A stretch of 64,000 nt of DNA from Datisca glomerata (Eukaryota; Streptophyta; Magnoliopsida; Cucurbitales; Datiscaceae): contig QANY01000230.1 of the NCBI GenBank assembly GCA_003255025.1, positions 1,581,374-1,645,373 of the forward strand, given 5' to 3'. The notes below the pieces were generated by a model. That model did no database searches, was not told the origin of the DNA, and saw only the letters and a list, made by a program, of their open reading frames with translations. Positions 35,490-45,869 of this stretch are shown here, in pieces. The translations under genes and the position numbers were made by a program. Positions within the stretch are counted from its first letter, which is position 1. Every line of letters starts with the position of its first letter.

Positions 35490-37400
35490 TTGGGAGGGTT
35501 TAACCCAACCACTCGTAATAGATGCAATAGGTTTAGAGAGACAAACAATATGGATCAAAGAAAAATCATCATTGCTGAATGGAAGATGTTCATGCAAGAA
35601 TTTAATATTGATATATTTTTCCTTGATTATATCGAGGATATTTATGAAAAGAATATTAAAGTAATTTCAAAGACTAAATGGGTCAAGGTAGACTCTAGTA
35701 TGGTGTCTGCTAGACATCCCCCACTTGAGAAAATTATAATTAATCATAAAAAAATTTTAATCACTGGTTCTCCTTTTCAAATTTCAAAGGAAGAAGAACC
35801 TTATAAAAGGTTGTTGAACTACTTAATTACACCAATCAAAGTTTAATAACAATAGGAAAATAATTAGACAAAATTAAAAATAAGGTTAATGATCTTCATG
35901 ATCCTAAATCTAATGAATCTCTGTAAGAAACTCCTTTAATAAATCTTTCAGATAAAACTACTTTGAATATTGTTCCCCTCAATAAAAGAATGATAAAATC
36001 CTTCAAAAATTGAAGAATAAATATATTTAATCATCTTCCTCAGTTAAGGTTATTAACTAAGACAGTATTTCTGAATAAAAAAGAAATAGTTCAGAATCCA
36101 CCAATGAATCATCCATAATTGATGAATCTTCAAGCATCCAGAATATTGAAGAAACATTTAAAAATTAACAAATTAACAAATTAGAAAGGATGTGACATAA
36201 AAAGCATATTCCTTCAAATATTCAAATTACAAAATCTTCTTTAGTTAACCAATTTTTTATTTCTACAGAAAAATTGTATGAATAGAATATCGATGGGCTT
36301 TCAAAATAGGAAGTCCTCAACAAATTACAACACATGACTATGGTAGCAAACAGTTACATTACCACACAATGAGGTAATCAAACTTTTAGTTTCAAGATTC
36401 ACAGGAATGCTTCATTCTTGGTGGAAAAACTATTTCACACAAGAATCCAAAAATACCATCATTTCAGCAGTAAAGATTGATGCTGAAAGTACCCCAATCC
36501 TTGGAGAGGATCATAAAATAATGCATGATGTCATTAATACCCTCTTCTACACCATAATGAACATTTCATTGGAATGCCAAATAATGTTACTTCGCGTATC
36601 CATGACCAAATTAATGAATCTTAGGTGCCTTAACCTAAATGATTTAGACTGGTACAAAAATATATTTTTCTAGAGAGTAATGTCAAGAGATGATAGTAAT
36701 CAACCCTTTACCCATTTTAAAAGATAAATTCATCAATGGCTTACCGAATTTATCCGTCACAAAATTAGAACAACCCTTAGTGATGATCTAGGAAATATAT
36801 ACCATAGTAGTCTCACCTACGATATAACTATCACCGCAATACAAAAAGAATGTCTAAAAATGTGCATAGACATTAAAATTAATAAAGAAATTAAAAAAGA
36901 AAAGAAAACTGCCAAATATGAATTAGACAATTTCTGCGAGCAATATGGTTTACCCGCTATTGCTCCTTCCCAAATAAATAGGAAAAAATTCTCATCTTAA
37001 TCCTAAAGGATTTACAAACCTGATAGGAAAAGATACCACAAATAGAAAAATAAAAATTTTGACAAATGCTTTTCTAGGAATAAAATTATTCAAAAAGAAA
37101 ATTCAAATAAATTGTATATGAAAGTAAAATTAAGTGTTTTAAATGTGGCAAGAATGGTCATTTTTCCAATACTTGTCAAGTCAAAAATAAAATTAATCAA
37201 TTAAAAATCTCTAATGAAGATAAATAAGAATTATTTAGAATCATAGAATCAATAGATTACGATGAAAGTAGTAATGAAGACTTAGAAGATTTTGAATCCT
37301 CTAAATCTGAAGAATTAAATTCTTCAAGCTTTAATACTGATTCTCCAAACATCTCTATGGGATGTAACGATAGTTGTTGTCAAAAAATATTAATGTTTTA
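35490..37400 (+). pseudogene. Pararetrovirus coat protein region with CCHC knuckle, broken
   Basis: An N-terminal part is open at 35490-35846 (RKIIIAEWKMFMQEF; ARHPPLEKIIINHKK). The coat core is at 36400-36980, with WWKNYFTQESKN, then GEDHKIMHDVINTLFY, DDLGNIYHSSLTYD and AKYELDNFCEQYGLPAIAPS. After a frame change a CCHC zinc knuckle of the form CFKCGKNGHFSNTC reads at 37137-37178, followed by an acidic, Ser-rich tail. The knuckle binds packaged RNA in this family. Three equivalent coat segments occur elsewhere in the cluster. Confidence 0.8.
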
Positions 37401-37519
37401 AATAAAAATGAAGAACAAGAAAATATCTTGTTAGACTTAATTAGCAAAATTGAAAATCCATAATTAAAACAAGAATACCTTGAAAGACTTAGGAAGGTAA
37501 TTCAAAAGAAAGAGAATAC

Positions 37520-37926
37520 TAGGGGTGTTCAAAACCAACTTGAAGCGGCTGAATCGAATCGAACCAAAAATGGTATGTTTGGTCGGTTTTTTTATGTATG
37601 CTTGGTTCAGTTCAGAAAAATTGTCGAACCGAAGTTTCGGTTCAGTTCAGAATTTTGGTGGTTTTCGAACCGAACCGAACCGAAACTTTAATTTTATATT
37701 TTTTTTATTTTTTATATATAATTTCTTATAAAACCGAACTGAAGCAAAACTTTAGTTTTATATTTTTTTTCGATAATATCATTTATAAATTATTTTTAAT
37801 TAATAACACCAAACCGAATAACCGAACGGAAACGAAACAAAACTCACCGTTCGATTCTTTTAGTATTCACGGTTCGGATTGGTTTTTTGCCAAAAAACTG
37901 ATCAAACCCAACCGTGAACGCCCCTA
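37520..37926. mobile_element. hAT-type MITE inserted in the pararetrovirus
   Basis: A 407-bp element. The left terminus TAGGGGTGTTC and the right terminus GAACGCCCCTA are inverted copies with one mismatch. The flanks GAGAATAC (37512-37519) and GAGAAGAC (37927-37934) form an 8-bp target duplication with one difference. The interior is full of CGGTTCGG/CCGAACCG words and encodes nothing. The 8-bp duplication and TA(G)GGG ends place it with nonautonomous hAT elements. It interrupts the viral text between the coat tail and the protease. Confidence 0.92.
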
Positions 37927-38239
37927 GAGAAGACTAAGTCTAATAACAATACTGCAAGCCTTTCACAAACGCTTGAAAAATTCAAAATTAAATGAAAGGA
38001 AAAAGAAGTTTCTCTATAGGAACTTAAAAAAGAAATAGAAAATCTTAAAATTGAAATAAAAGAATTAAAAGAATCAAACACAGAAATAATAAAAGATTAC
38101 ATATTTTAAAAATAGAACCTAGTAGACTAGGAGAACCTAGTAAATCCCCAATTTATGATAATGAGGTTGAAGAACCTAATGTCAACAATCAAGATGATGA
38201 TAATTTCATCCAAATCCTAAATCACATCAAAATAAAAAA

Positions 38240-38620
38240 TGGCAACATAATGGTCAGAATAATAATTCAATATTTTGATTTCACTATAGTGGCTCTTATT
38301 GATTCAACAGCTGATTTGATTTGTATGCAGGAAGGACTCGTTCCTACCAAGTACTTCAAGTAGATAAAAGAATCTTTGTCCTCTGCCAATGGTACTAGAA
38401 CGCATATCAATTTTGAAATCTTTAAATTTCATATTTACCAAGACAATATATGTTTTAAAATATCGTTTGTCTTAGTAAAAAATATGACAGATAAAATCAT
38501 TTTGGGTTTATCATTCATTTCTCTATTGTATCTATTTATAACAGAGCATGATGGGATAATTACTTATCACATGGATAAACCTGTCAAATTTAAATTTCTT
38601 TCTTTTTTCTCACAATGAGA
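38240..38620 (+). pseudogene. Pararetrovirus aspartic protease, broken
   Basis: Polyprotein-processing protease. The active-site region reads LIDSTADLICMQEGLVP at about 38295-38345, with Thr in place of the Gly of the usual DSGA-type motif. A second part is open at 38376-38618 (KNMTDKIILGLSFISLLY). A TAG at about 38360 separates the two. The equivalent site in the minus-strand copy at 46260-46290 keeps D-S-G-A. Confidence 0.75.
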
Positions 38621-38699
38621 AATGAAAAACATTGAAACAAAATTTTATTTTGAAATCTATAAATTTAATTTCTTGTAAAGAAAAATAATTATGTTTTCT

Positions 38700-39330
38700 A
38701 CAAGACGATATAAAATTCAAAAGAATTGAAGAACAGCTTCAAAATCCTACTCTTTAAAAATAAATTAAAATCTTTGAATAAAGAATTTATTAAAATATAT
38801 GTTTTGACATTTCTAATACATTTTGCAAATCCAGGCAAATGAAATTGATATATACAAAATTACATTTGGTTGTTATAATTGGAATGTAATGCCATTTGCT
38901 TCAAGTAAATTTCAGAATATAATGAATGAAATCTTTAATTAATTTACTGATTTCTCGATTGCTTGCATTAGTAATATTCTTATTTTCTCTAAATATGTTA
39001 AACAATATTGGAAACAAGTTAGATTGTTTGTCAAGATAATAAAACAAAATTGTTTAGTTATCTTTGCAAGGAGAATCAAATTGTTTCGATCTAAGAAAAA
39101 ATTTCCAAGACTTGAAATTTATTATTTCATTATTAAGACAATTAATCAAATCATATAATTTGCATTATTAAATCAAGAATCTCTTTTAAAAACTTATTGT
39201 AAACCTGCAAAATATGTTTTGACATTGCTTATAAACAGAGTTTTGTCAGGTAACAGTCTATTTTTAGCATTTTTCCAATATTAAATTTATTCAAGATATT
39301 AATAATTCAATTCCTAACTTCTTCTCTCAT
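38700..39330 (+). pseudogene. Pararetrovirus reverse transcriptase, internally deleted
   Basis: Only the part around the palm survives: YKITFGCYNWNVMPF near 38855-38900, then FTDFSIACISNILIFSK (about 38943-38993). The catalytic Y-x-D-D is replaced by C-I-S-N. The fingers and most of RNase H are missing; a short tail near 39270-39330 leads straight into the AlkB-like segment. Nonfunctional. Confidence 0.78.
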
Positions 39331-39334
39331 GGAT

Positions 39335-39810
39335 TTATGCAGGAAATCATTTCAAAATTTCGCCATGGAAGAATTTGAGAATTCTGACCCACTAGAATAC
39401 GAAAAGGTAAAACCTAGAATACTCAACCAAAATTCTTTCAAAATTAAGAAACTCAATGGTAGGGCAGCCGCTTTTTGCTGAAAACTCTCATTCATTAAGT
39501 ATGGTCATAATGGATTTGAATATCAAAGAAATGCATGGATTAATGAATTGGATGATATTTTGAAAGATGTTGGGTTGAAGCATGACTTCAATGCAGCACT
39601 AATCAAATGGTATGAAAATGGTGAAAATATAGGTTTACACAAAGATAATGAAATTGGTTATGATGACAGAAAAATTTTAACTGTGAACTTATTAGGACAA
39701 ACAATTTTTAAAATTTAATTTTCAGATAAAACAATCAAAGAATTTTATACTGGAAGGAACTTTCTTTGTCATGCCTGACGGATTTCAAAAAGGTCATAGG
39801 CATTTTCTAT
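39335..39810 (+). pseudogene. AlkB-like Fe(II)/2-oxoglutarate dioxygenase segment in the viral polyprotein
   Basis: After the RNase H remnant the text enters FKIKKLNGRAAAFC, then YGHNGFEYQRNAWINELDD. FNAALIKWYENGENIGLHKD follows, with H at 39638 and D at 39644 giving the HxD iron pair, then ILTVNLLGQTIFKI (about 39675-39716). A frame change near 39762 leads to MPDGFQKGHRHF (39771-39805), where the HRH supplies the second iron histidine. This order is the AlkB/2OG-FeII_Oxy_2 fold pattern, closest in style to the AlkB domains of plant RNA viruses, which reverse nucleic-acid methylation. The final Arg that binds 2-oxoglutarate is lost here because the text jumps to the non-AlkB C-terminal module, but is present in the copy at 41915-42480. 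A TGA follows AAAFC. Confidence 0.72.
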
Positions 39811-40012
39811 ATGGACATTCTCTTAAAAACTAAATCCATTAATATTAGTGCAATAGAAAATACCGAAGGAAGATGAAGAAATGAAAAGACCATCTATCAG
39901 TTCGCAAAGTTATTTTAAATAAAAGGAAATATAATTATTTTGACTATATTGATTCTTGACACATGATATTCCTACATCAAAATAGTGATTTTTCACATTC
40001 ATGGATTTTAAA

Positions 40013-40745
40013 TTTTGACAAGATTCACCGGAATGCTTCATTCCTGGTGGGAAAAATATCTCACAGAATAATCCAAAAATATCATCCTTTCAACAGTAAA
40101 GATTGATGTTGAAGGAACCCCAACCTTTGGAGAGTATCAATAAACAATACATGATGCCAATAATACCCTCTTCTATTCCATAATTGAACATTTGATTGGA
40201 ACGCCAAGTAATGCTACTTCGTGTATCCATGACTAATTAACCAATCTTAGGTTCCCTACCCTAAGTGATTTTGACTGGTACAAAGATATATTTTTGTTCA
40301 GAGTAATGTTAAGTGATGATAGTAATCAACCATTTTAGAAAGAAAAATTCATCAACGGCTTACAAAATTTATTTGCCCAAAAAATTAGAACAATCCTTAG
40401 TGATGACCTAACAAATAGACTATAATAGTCTCACCTACGGTACAAAAATTACCATAATACAAAAAGAAGGTCTAAAAATGTGCATAGACATTAAAATTAA
40501 TAAACAAATTAAAAACAAAAAGAAAACTGTCAAATATGAATTAGGCAATTTCTGCGAGCAATATGGTTTATCCGTTATTGCACCTTCCCAAAAAATAAGA
40601 TAAATTCTCATCTTAATCCTAAAAGGATTTACAAACCTTATAGGAAAAAATACCACAAACTGAAAAATAACAATTGACAAATACTTTTCTAGCAATAAAA
40701 ATTATTCAAAAATAAAATTCAATAAAAAATTTGTTGATAAAAGTA
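40013..40745 (+). pseudogene. Endogenous pararetrovirus block 4: second coat protein fragment
   Basis: The text jumps from the C-terminal piece straight back into coat protein (RFTGMLHSWWEKYL from about 40020). It continues through DWYKDIFLFRVM, EKFINGLQNLFAQKI and, after frame changes, the AKYE-type region near 40540, ending before the zinc knuckle. Its right edge, near 40745, abuts an opposite-strand leader, a convergent inversion junction. Confidence 0.8.
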
Positions 40746-40779
40746 AAATTATCAAACAACAATAAACAGTAAAATTGTT

Positions 40780-41200
40780 ATTTCAAGTAAGATTCAAAAC
40801 TTACAAGCATTGAGGAAAATTAATTGCCAACGATTAATTAGTGCTCCCGCTCACTAATTGAAGTTGAAGAAAAAGAAGAAGAGTTCACAAAACAGGAGGA
40901 AGAAAGATTGCTTTGTTCTTAAAACAAGTTTTTCTCTCAAAATCGTTAAGAGTGAAAAGAAGTTCTGAGGAAAAAATGAGAGAAGGGGGCCTATTTATGG
41001 GCAAGGAGAGTAGAGTTCATCAGGATCTCATCACTTACCTGCAGCATTCTTTTCTGCTAAAGTAAAATATTTTACATTACAACTATGGACTAAGAACAGT
41101 AAAAATGAAAAATAGTTGCCTAATTATTTGATAACTAGTACAATTATTGTAGAAAAAGATAAATTACAAAGATTTCTCGATAATTGTTATCTTGATTTTC
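40780..41200 (-). promoter_or_regulatory. Pararetrovirus promoter and leader (minus copy)
   Basis: Contains CCCATAAATAGG on the minus strand (about 40990-41001), the counterpart of the TATA box at 33969. The same downstream text follows, including TTTTCACTCTTAACGATTTTG and the TTAATTAGTG leader motif. Confidence 0.7.
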
Positions 41201-41459
41201 GTGTCTTTATTCTTGGATGTGATGATTGTCGTCTTAAAAAGTCATTGTGACTATTGTTGTATGTTGAAGTCCTTGATAATTGGTATCTTGGATTATTGTG
41301 CTTTGATTGTTGATTTTAGAGAAGTCATTATTGAGCATCTTAAAGATCATTATGATCGTTGCATTATGCTGGAAAGTCATTATAATATTATTTTCAGACT
41401 TTTTGAATTCTTGATTATTCCACCAATGGTATTTTGCCATAGGTAAATTATTTTTATTT

Positions 41460-41914
41460 ATTCATCGCTGAGTTTAATCTCATCAAACGGATCCTGAGAG
41501 TCTTAAAATGGGTCATAAGCCCATTGTGATAAGAAGCAACCCTCTAGTTTATTTTTACCCTTCAATTGCTGACAGGTAGCTTTTCCAGATGATTGAGTTT
41601 TTTGGATATTTGGTGTAACTAAGTGACTTGACTCTATTGGTAACTCAGAGTTAGGGTTGTTATCATCTTCTAGAAGGAAAAGCATTTTTTGGATTAATTC
41701 TTGCTTCAATTTTTATTTTTTGATTTTATTGTCTTGGACTTTCCTTTTGAAGAAGGTTTTGACTCGGGTCTGGATTCTTTGGATGATTTTGAACTGGATG
41801 ATTTGGTTTGTAGATTTTAATTTATAGGCTCATTAATTTTTAATATGGCTTGAGGGAAAGACTTTGTCAATTTTAACTGAGGATGGACAATTGTGAACTC
41901 ATGGTGAATGGAGG
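41460..41914 (-). pseudogene. Polyprotein C-terminal tail after the AlkB-like segment
   Basis: Links the AlkB-like segment to the common polyprotein end. It reads IHHEFTIVHPQLKLTKSF, a Ser/Lys-rich basic stretch (SSKSSKESRPESKPSSKG), then ELIQKMLFLLEDDNN and PQWAYDPF-type text to a stop near 41461. The same end is found after the non-AlkB module in other copies, so only the middle module differs. Confidence 0.65.
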
Positions 41915-42480
41915 CAGTAATTACACGATTTCTGAAAGAAATGCTGATTCTTTTAATTAAGGATTCCACAACATGCCTATGATTTTTTTTAAATCCGTCA
42001 GGCATGACGAAGAAAGTTCCTTCTAGTATAAATTTTTTTTTGATTATTTAATTTCAATTTTAAAAATTGCTTGTCCTAATAGGTTCACAGTTAAAAAATT
42101 TCTATCATCATAACATATTTCATTGTCTTTGCGAAAACATATCTTTCTACCTTTTACATACAATTGGATGAGTGTTGCATTGAAATCATGCTTCAACCCA
42201 ACATCTTCCAAAATTTTATCCTATTCATTAATCCATGCGTTTCTTAGATATTCAAATCCATTATGACCATAATTAGTGAATGAGAATTTTGAGCAAAAAG
42301 AGGTTGCCCTGCCATTGAGTTTCTTGATTTTAAAACAATTTTGGTTGAGTATTCTAGGGTTGACCTTTCCGTATTTTAGCATGCCAGAGTTCTCAAATTC
42401 CTCCATGGTGGAATTTTGAAATGATTTCCTGCATAAATTCATGAGCAAGGAAGTCATGAATTTAATTATTAATGTCTTGA
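41915..42480 (-). pseudogene. AlkB-like dioxygenase segment, second copy
   Basis: Descending on the minus strand: FKIKKLNGRATSFCSKFSF, YGHNGFEYLRNAWINE (stop at about 42221), then FRKDNEICYDDR with Arg in place of the first iron histidine. FLTVNLLGQAIFKI follows, a frame change, then MPDGFKKNHRHVVES and LIKRISISFRNRV (42005-41920). The last part retains the distal His and the Arg-x-S-x-S-F-R signature that binds 2-oxoglutarate, both absent from the plus-strand copy's end. Together the two copies cover every motif of the family; each alone is broken. Confidence 0.72.
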
Positions 42481-43239
42481 ATAAATTAAATATTGAAATA
42501 AAAAATATTAAAAATAGATTGTTACTTGGAAAAACTTTGTTTGGATACAATGTCAAAACATGTTTTGCAGATTTGTAATTAAATTTTAAAAGAAATTTTT
42601 TATTTAATATATTATCTTGAAATTTATTATTAAACTATATGATTCGATTAATCATTTTAATAATTGAATGATAGATTTCAAATCTTAGAAATCTAACGCT
42701 AGATTGAAACAATCTGATTTTCCCTGCAGAGACAATTAAAATATTTTATTTTACTATCTTGGAAAAAATTAAAATGTTCCCAGTATTGTTTAATAAATTT
42801 AGAGAAAATAAGAATATCTCTAATGCAAACAATCGAGAAATTAGTGAATTGGTTGAAAATTATTTTATGAAACTTACTTGGAGCATTAAATGGCATTACA
42901 TTCCATTTAATGACCAAATGTAATTTTGCACTTATCAATTTCTTTTACCTCGAAAAATCAAAATTTTATGTCAAATTTAGAGAATACATCAAAAATTCCA
43001 ATTTGCTTTTTACGAGTAGGATCTTCAATTCTTTTGAATTTTATTTTATCTTATAAAAAAGTATAATTTTATTTCTTTACAAGAAAATAAATTTATAGTT
43101 TTAAAAATAGAATTTTGTTTTAAAGTATTCAATTTTCCATTGTGAGAAAAAGAAACAAATTTGAATTTGACAGGATTATTCTTGGGATAAGTAATTATCA
43201 CATCATACTCTGTTGTAAATGGATCAAAAATTTCAATTT

Positions 43240-44530
43240 TTGAGGGAAAGTCTTGGATGATTGTCCTTTTTGATTTTTTATTTTAATTGGATGATTTGAC
43301 ACTACTAATGATTCAGAGTCAGAATCAATATTGTCTTCAAGGAGAAGAAGCATTTTTTTTGCATTAACTCCTGCTTTAATTTGGAGTTTGATTTGGTGGC
43401 CTTCGGGTTTTCCCTTTGGAGAGGGTTTTTATTTAGGCCTAGATTCTTTGGATGAACTCAATGATTTAGTTTGTGGGACTGATTGTGGAATTAGTTTGAC
43501 GGGCTCATTAATTTTTAATCGAGCCATAGGAGAAGGATTGGCCAATTCTAATTGTGGATGGATATTTACAAATTCATTGTTTATGGAGACGAGAGATTTT
43601 TAGGGTATTGAATTTATTCCAACATTTAACATAGTATTTTCTGGTGAAAATTTTTTCTTCAATTGAATACGGTCATTTTAAGATCCATGGAATTTTATAT
43701 TTATTTATAAATAAAGTAAATGTGGAAAAAACCTCAACTGGTGAGGGTTTGAACAATTTTAGAAATAAATTAAATTTTGTTGAAGTTCAATTGGAAATAA
43801 TTCTACCACATGTCCATGGATTGACCACCATCTTAAAAACTATTTTGGAAAATTAACTTTAAAATTTTTATCAAAATTCAAGAACTAGGAGTGAGAAAAT
43901 TCATTATTTTGATATAAGAAAATCATTTGTCAGGCATCAATATAGTAAAAATAATTATATTATTTTTTATTTAAAAAGGTGTTTAGAACTGAAGTATGTA
44001 TTTCTCATTCCTCCATGGTTATGATTTTGAGAATGTAGAATGAATGATAGAGGAACTTTCCTTCTGCACTATTTATTGGACTGATATTAACTGGTTTTGT
44101 TTCTAAGAGAATATCCAAACTAAGATTTTTGTCCTTGTGACCATCGACAAAGTGAAAATTTGGAAGGAAATGAGATTTTACTATTTCAATTGGATTTTTC
44201 AAGTAAGCAAATAAGGGCTCAATATAAAAGATATTTTTTCTAGGCGTTTTTCTAAAATATAGGGATGATTTTTTGTATTTTATGATGGTTGATTGACCAA
44301 TTGTAGGTCAAAATGTTTGGAGACTGAGAATGGGTCAAATTGGTTGACCATGACTGATTGGTAATTGGGCCTGATGAACCTAAGTCTTGTCATTTGGGTT
44401 TGTCTAGGAGTAGAAGACTCATCTTTAATTTGAGCCTTAAGGGCCAAATGTGGAGTACAAGACTCTCTTTTGATTATATTCTTTGAAGCATGGGGTCTAG
44501 ACCCCATCTTGACGTCCCTAAAAAAATTCA
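43240..44530 (-). pseudogene. Polyprotein C-terminal module (non-AlkB type), minus copy
   Basis: Directly follows RNase H: open at 44531-44280 (RDVKMGSRPHASKN; LALKAQIKDESSTPRQ) and at 44202-44005 (KSHFLPNFHFVDGHKDKNLS; NSAEGKFLYHSFYILK). Broken YNYFYYIDA, FSHS and WWSIHG pieces follow, down to MLLLLEDNIDSDSES near 43330. Colinear with 30590-31020 and 32205-33534. No known domain is recognised. It occupies the place that the AlkB-like segment has in blocks 3 and 5. Confidence 0.6.
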
Positions 44531-45714
44531 CGAGTAAGGAAGCCAGGAATCAAATTATTAATGCCTTGAATGAATTCAATATCAGAATAAAAAATACTAA
44601 GAATGGATTGCCATCGAGCAAAAATTTGTTTGGAAGTAATATTTTTAACATCTTTTTCCAAAACAAGCTTTGCATATTTACAGTCAATTTTTAAGAGAAA
44701 TTTTTTATTCAACAAGTCATCCTGAAATTTTTGTATACACAATAAAACAGATTAGATTTCTTTTTTTATCTGAAGAATCTCGAGAAATTTTTTGTAATAA
44801 GCTACCTCCATATCCAACTTCAAAGGTATCAGTCTTGACAGTCTTAAAAGAATTATTAGAGGGGATGCCAAGACAAGAAAGTGTCTTAACATAGATTTTA
44901 ATTCTCTAAATTAAATTGGTGTGGACAGATATCCAGGGGAGGATTTTTCGTAAGCCTTTCAAAGAGAGGCTTGCAATCAATTCTTAATTTATTATAAAAA
45001 TCATATATGTAATTTAGGGACTCTAGAAATCTTTGTAATTGGGTTTTATCGAGGATTTCATCAGGAAATTTATTAGCAAATTGTATTACTCGATCAATTG
45101 GTTTAATTATGGAATGATAAATTCAAATCCTAGAAATCTGATTTTAGATTGAAACAATTTGATTTTACTTGCAGAGATAACTAAACCATTTTGTTTTATT
45201 ATCCTAGCAAATAATTCAAGGTGTTTCCAATGATGTTCTACTAATCTAGAAAAGATGAGAACATCATCAATGTAAACAATTAAAAAATCAGTAAATATAT
45301 TAAAGATCTCATTCATTATATTTTGGAATTCATTTGGAGCATTTTAAGACCAAAGGACATTACATTCCACTCATAATGGCCAAATGGAGTTACAAATGCA
45401 GTTTTGTAGTTGTCATTTTCATTTATCTGAATTTTTCAAAACTCGGGCATCATGTCAAACTTAGAGAATATAACAACATCTCCAAGTCTATTGATTAAGT
45501 CATTTTTATTTGGTATTAGATATCCTATCCATTCCAAAATATTGTTAATGGGCTTGTAATTAATAACTAATTGAAGAACTCCTCGTTCAATTTCACTGAT
45601 CTTTTGGACATAAAACGTCGAGCAAGACCAAGGAGATTTGCTACTTCTAATAATATTTTTATTGAGAAGTTCTATAATTTCCTTCTCACAGAACTTAAGC
45701 ATTTCAGAGTTCAT
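44530..45714 (-). pseudogene. Pararetrovirus reverse transcriptase and RNase H, best-preserved copy
   Basis: The fingers/palm part (45714-45436) contains SPWSCSTFYVQK and LGDVVIFSKFDM. The catalytic site VYIDDVLIFS is intact at 45316-45107 and is followed by KIKLFQSKIRFLGFEF. RNase H text includes VLEKDVKNITSKQIFARWQS and GFLTREFF (44742-44520). Stops near 45400 and through 45100-44750 split the gene, so no full enzyme can be made, although the YIDD box survives. Confidence 0.85.
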
Positions 45715-45869
45715 ATGAATCGGCTTTGCCTTTGTTGGGATATTATTTTCATCAAATCCCTTAATGTAAGGCAGATTGGCAGTATGGTGCTTCCTGTGCC
45801 GGAAAGAATTGAGAATGTCAGCAACAATTCTTTACAAATTCTTTGTTCAAAGATTTTAAATTGTTTTTG

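Larger units (their letters stand above)
32201..40012 (+). mobile_element. Endogenous pararetrovirus block 3: longest plus-strand copy
   Basis: In order: C-terminal segment of a polyprotein (32201-33534), noncoding promoter and leader (33535-34334), movement-protein-like region (34335-35470), coat protein region with zinc knuckle (35490-37400), an inserted MITE (37520-37926), protease (38240-38620), a truncated reverse transcriptase (38700-39330), an AlkB-like segment (39335-39810) and a short C-terminal piece (39811-40012). A C-terminus preceding the promoter and the N-terminal genes is what integration of a circular or concatemeric Caulimoviridae genome gives. All reading frames are interrupted. 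Confidence 0.85.
40746..43225 (-). mobile_element. Endogenous pararetrovirus block 5: AlkB-bearing minus-strand copy
   Basis: Descending on the minus strand: protease end and reverse transcriptase remnant (43225-42600, with WNVMPFNAPSKF and SIVCIRDILIFSK), RNase H scraps, the AlkB-like segment (42480-41915), the C-terminal tail to the stop near 41461, then the promoter (TATA near 40991-41001) and leader to 40746. It is fused at 43225 to the C-terminus of block 6. Confidence 0.82.

Noticed and set aside
37525..37927. Two overlapping open frames inside the viral cluster
   Set aside because: They lie wholly within the MITE at 37520-37926, which is noncoding.
41192..41446. Plus-strand open frame in the viral region
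   Set aside because: Antisense to the viral promoter/C-terminal flank; no known domain.
44470..44894. Plus-strand open frames over RNase H
   Set aside because: Shadows of the minus-strand viral RNase H and C-terminal text.
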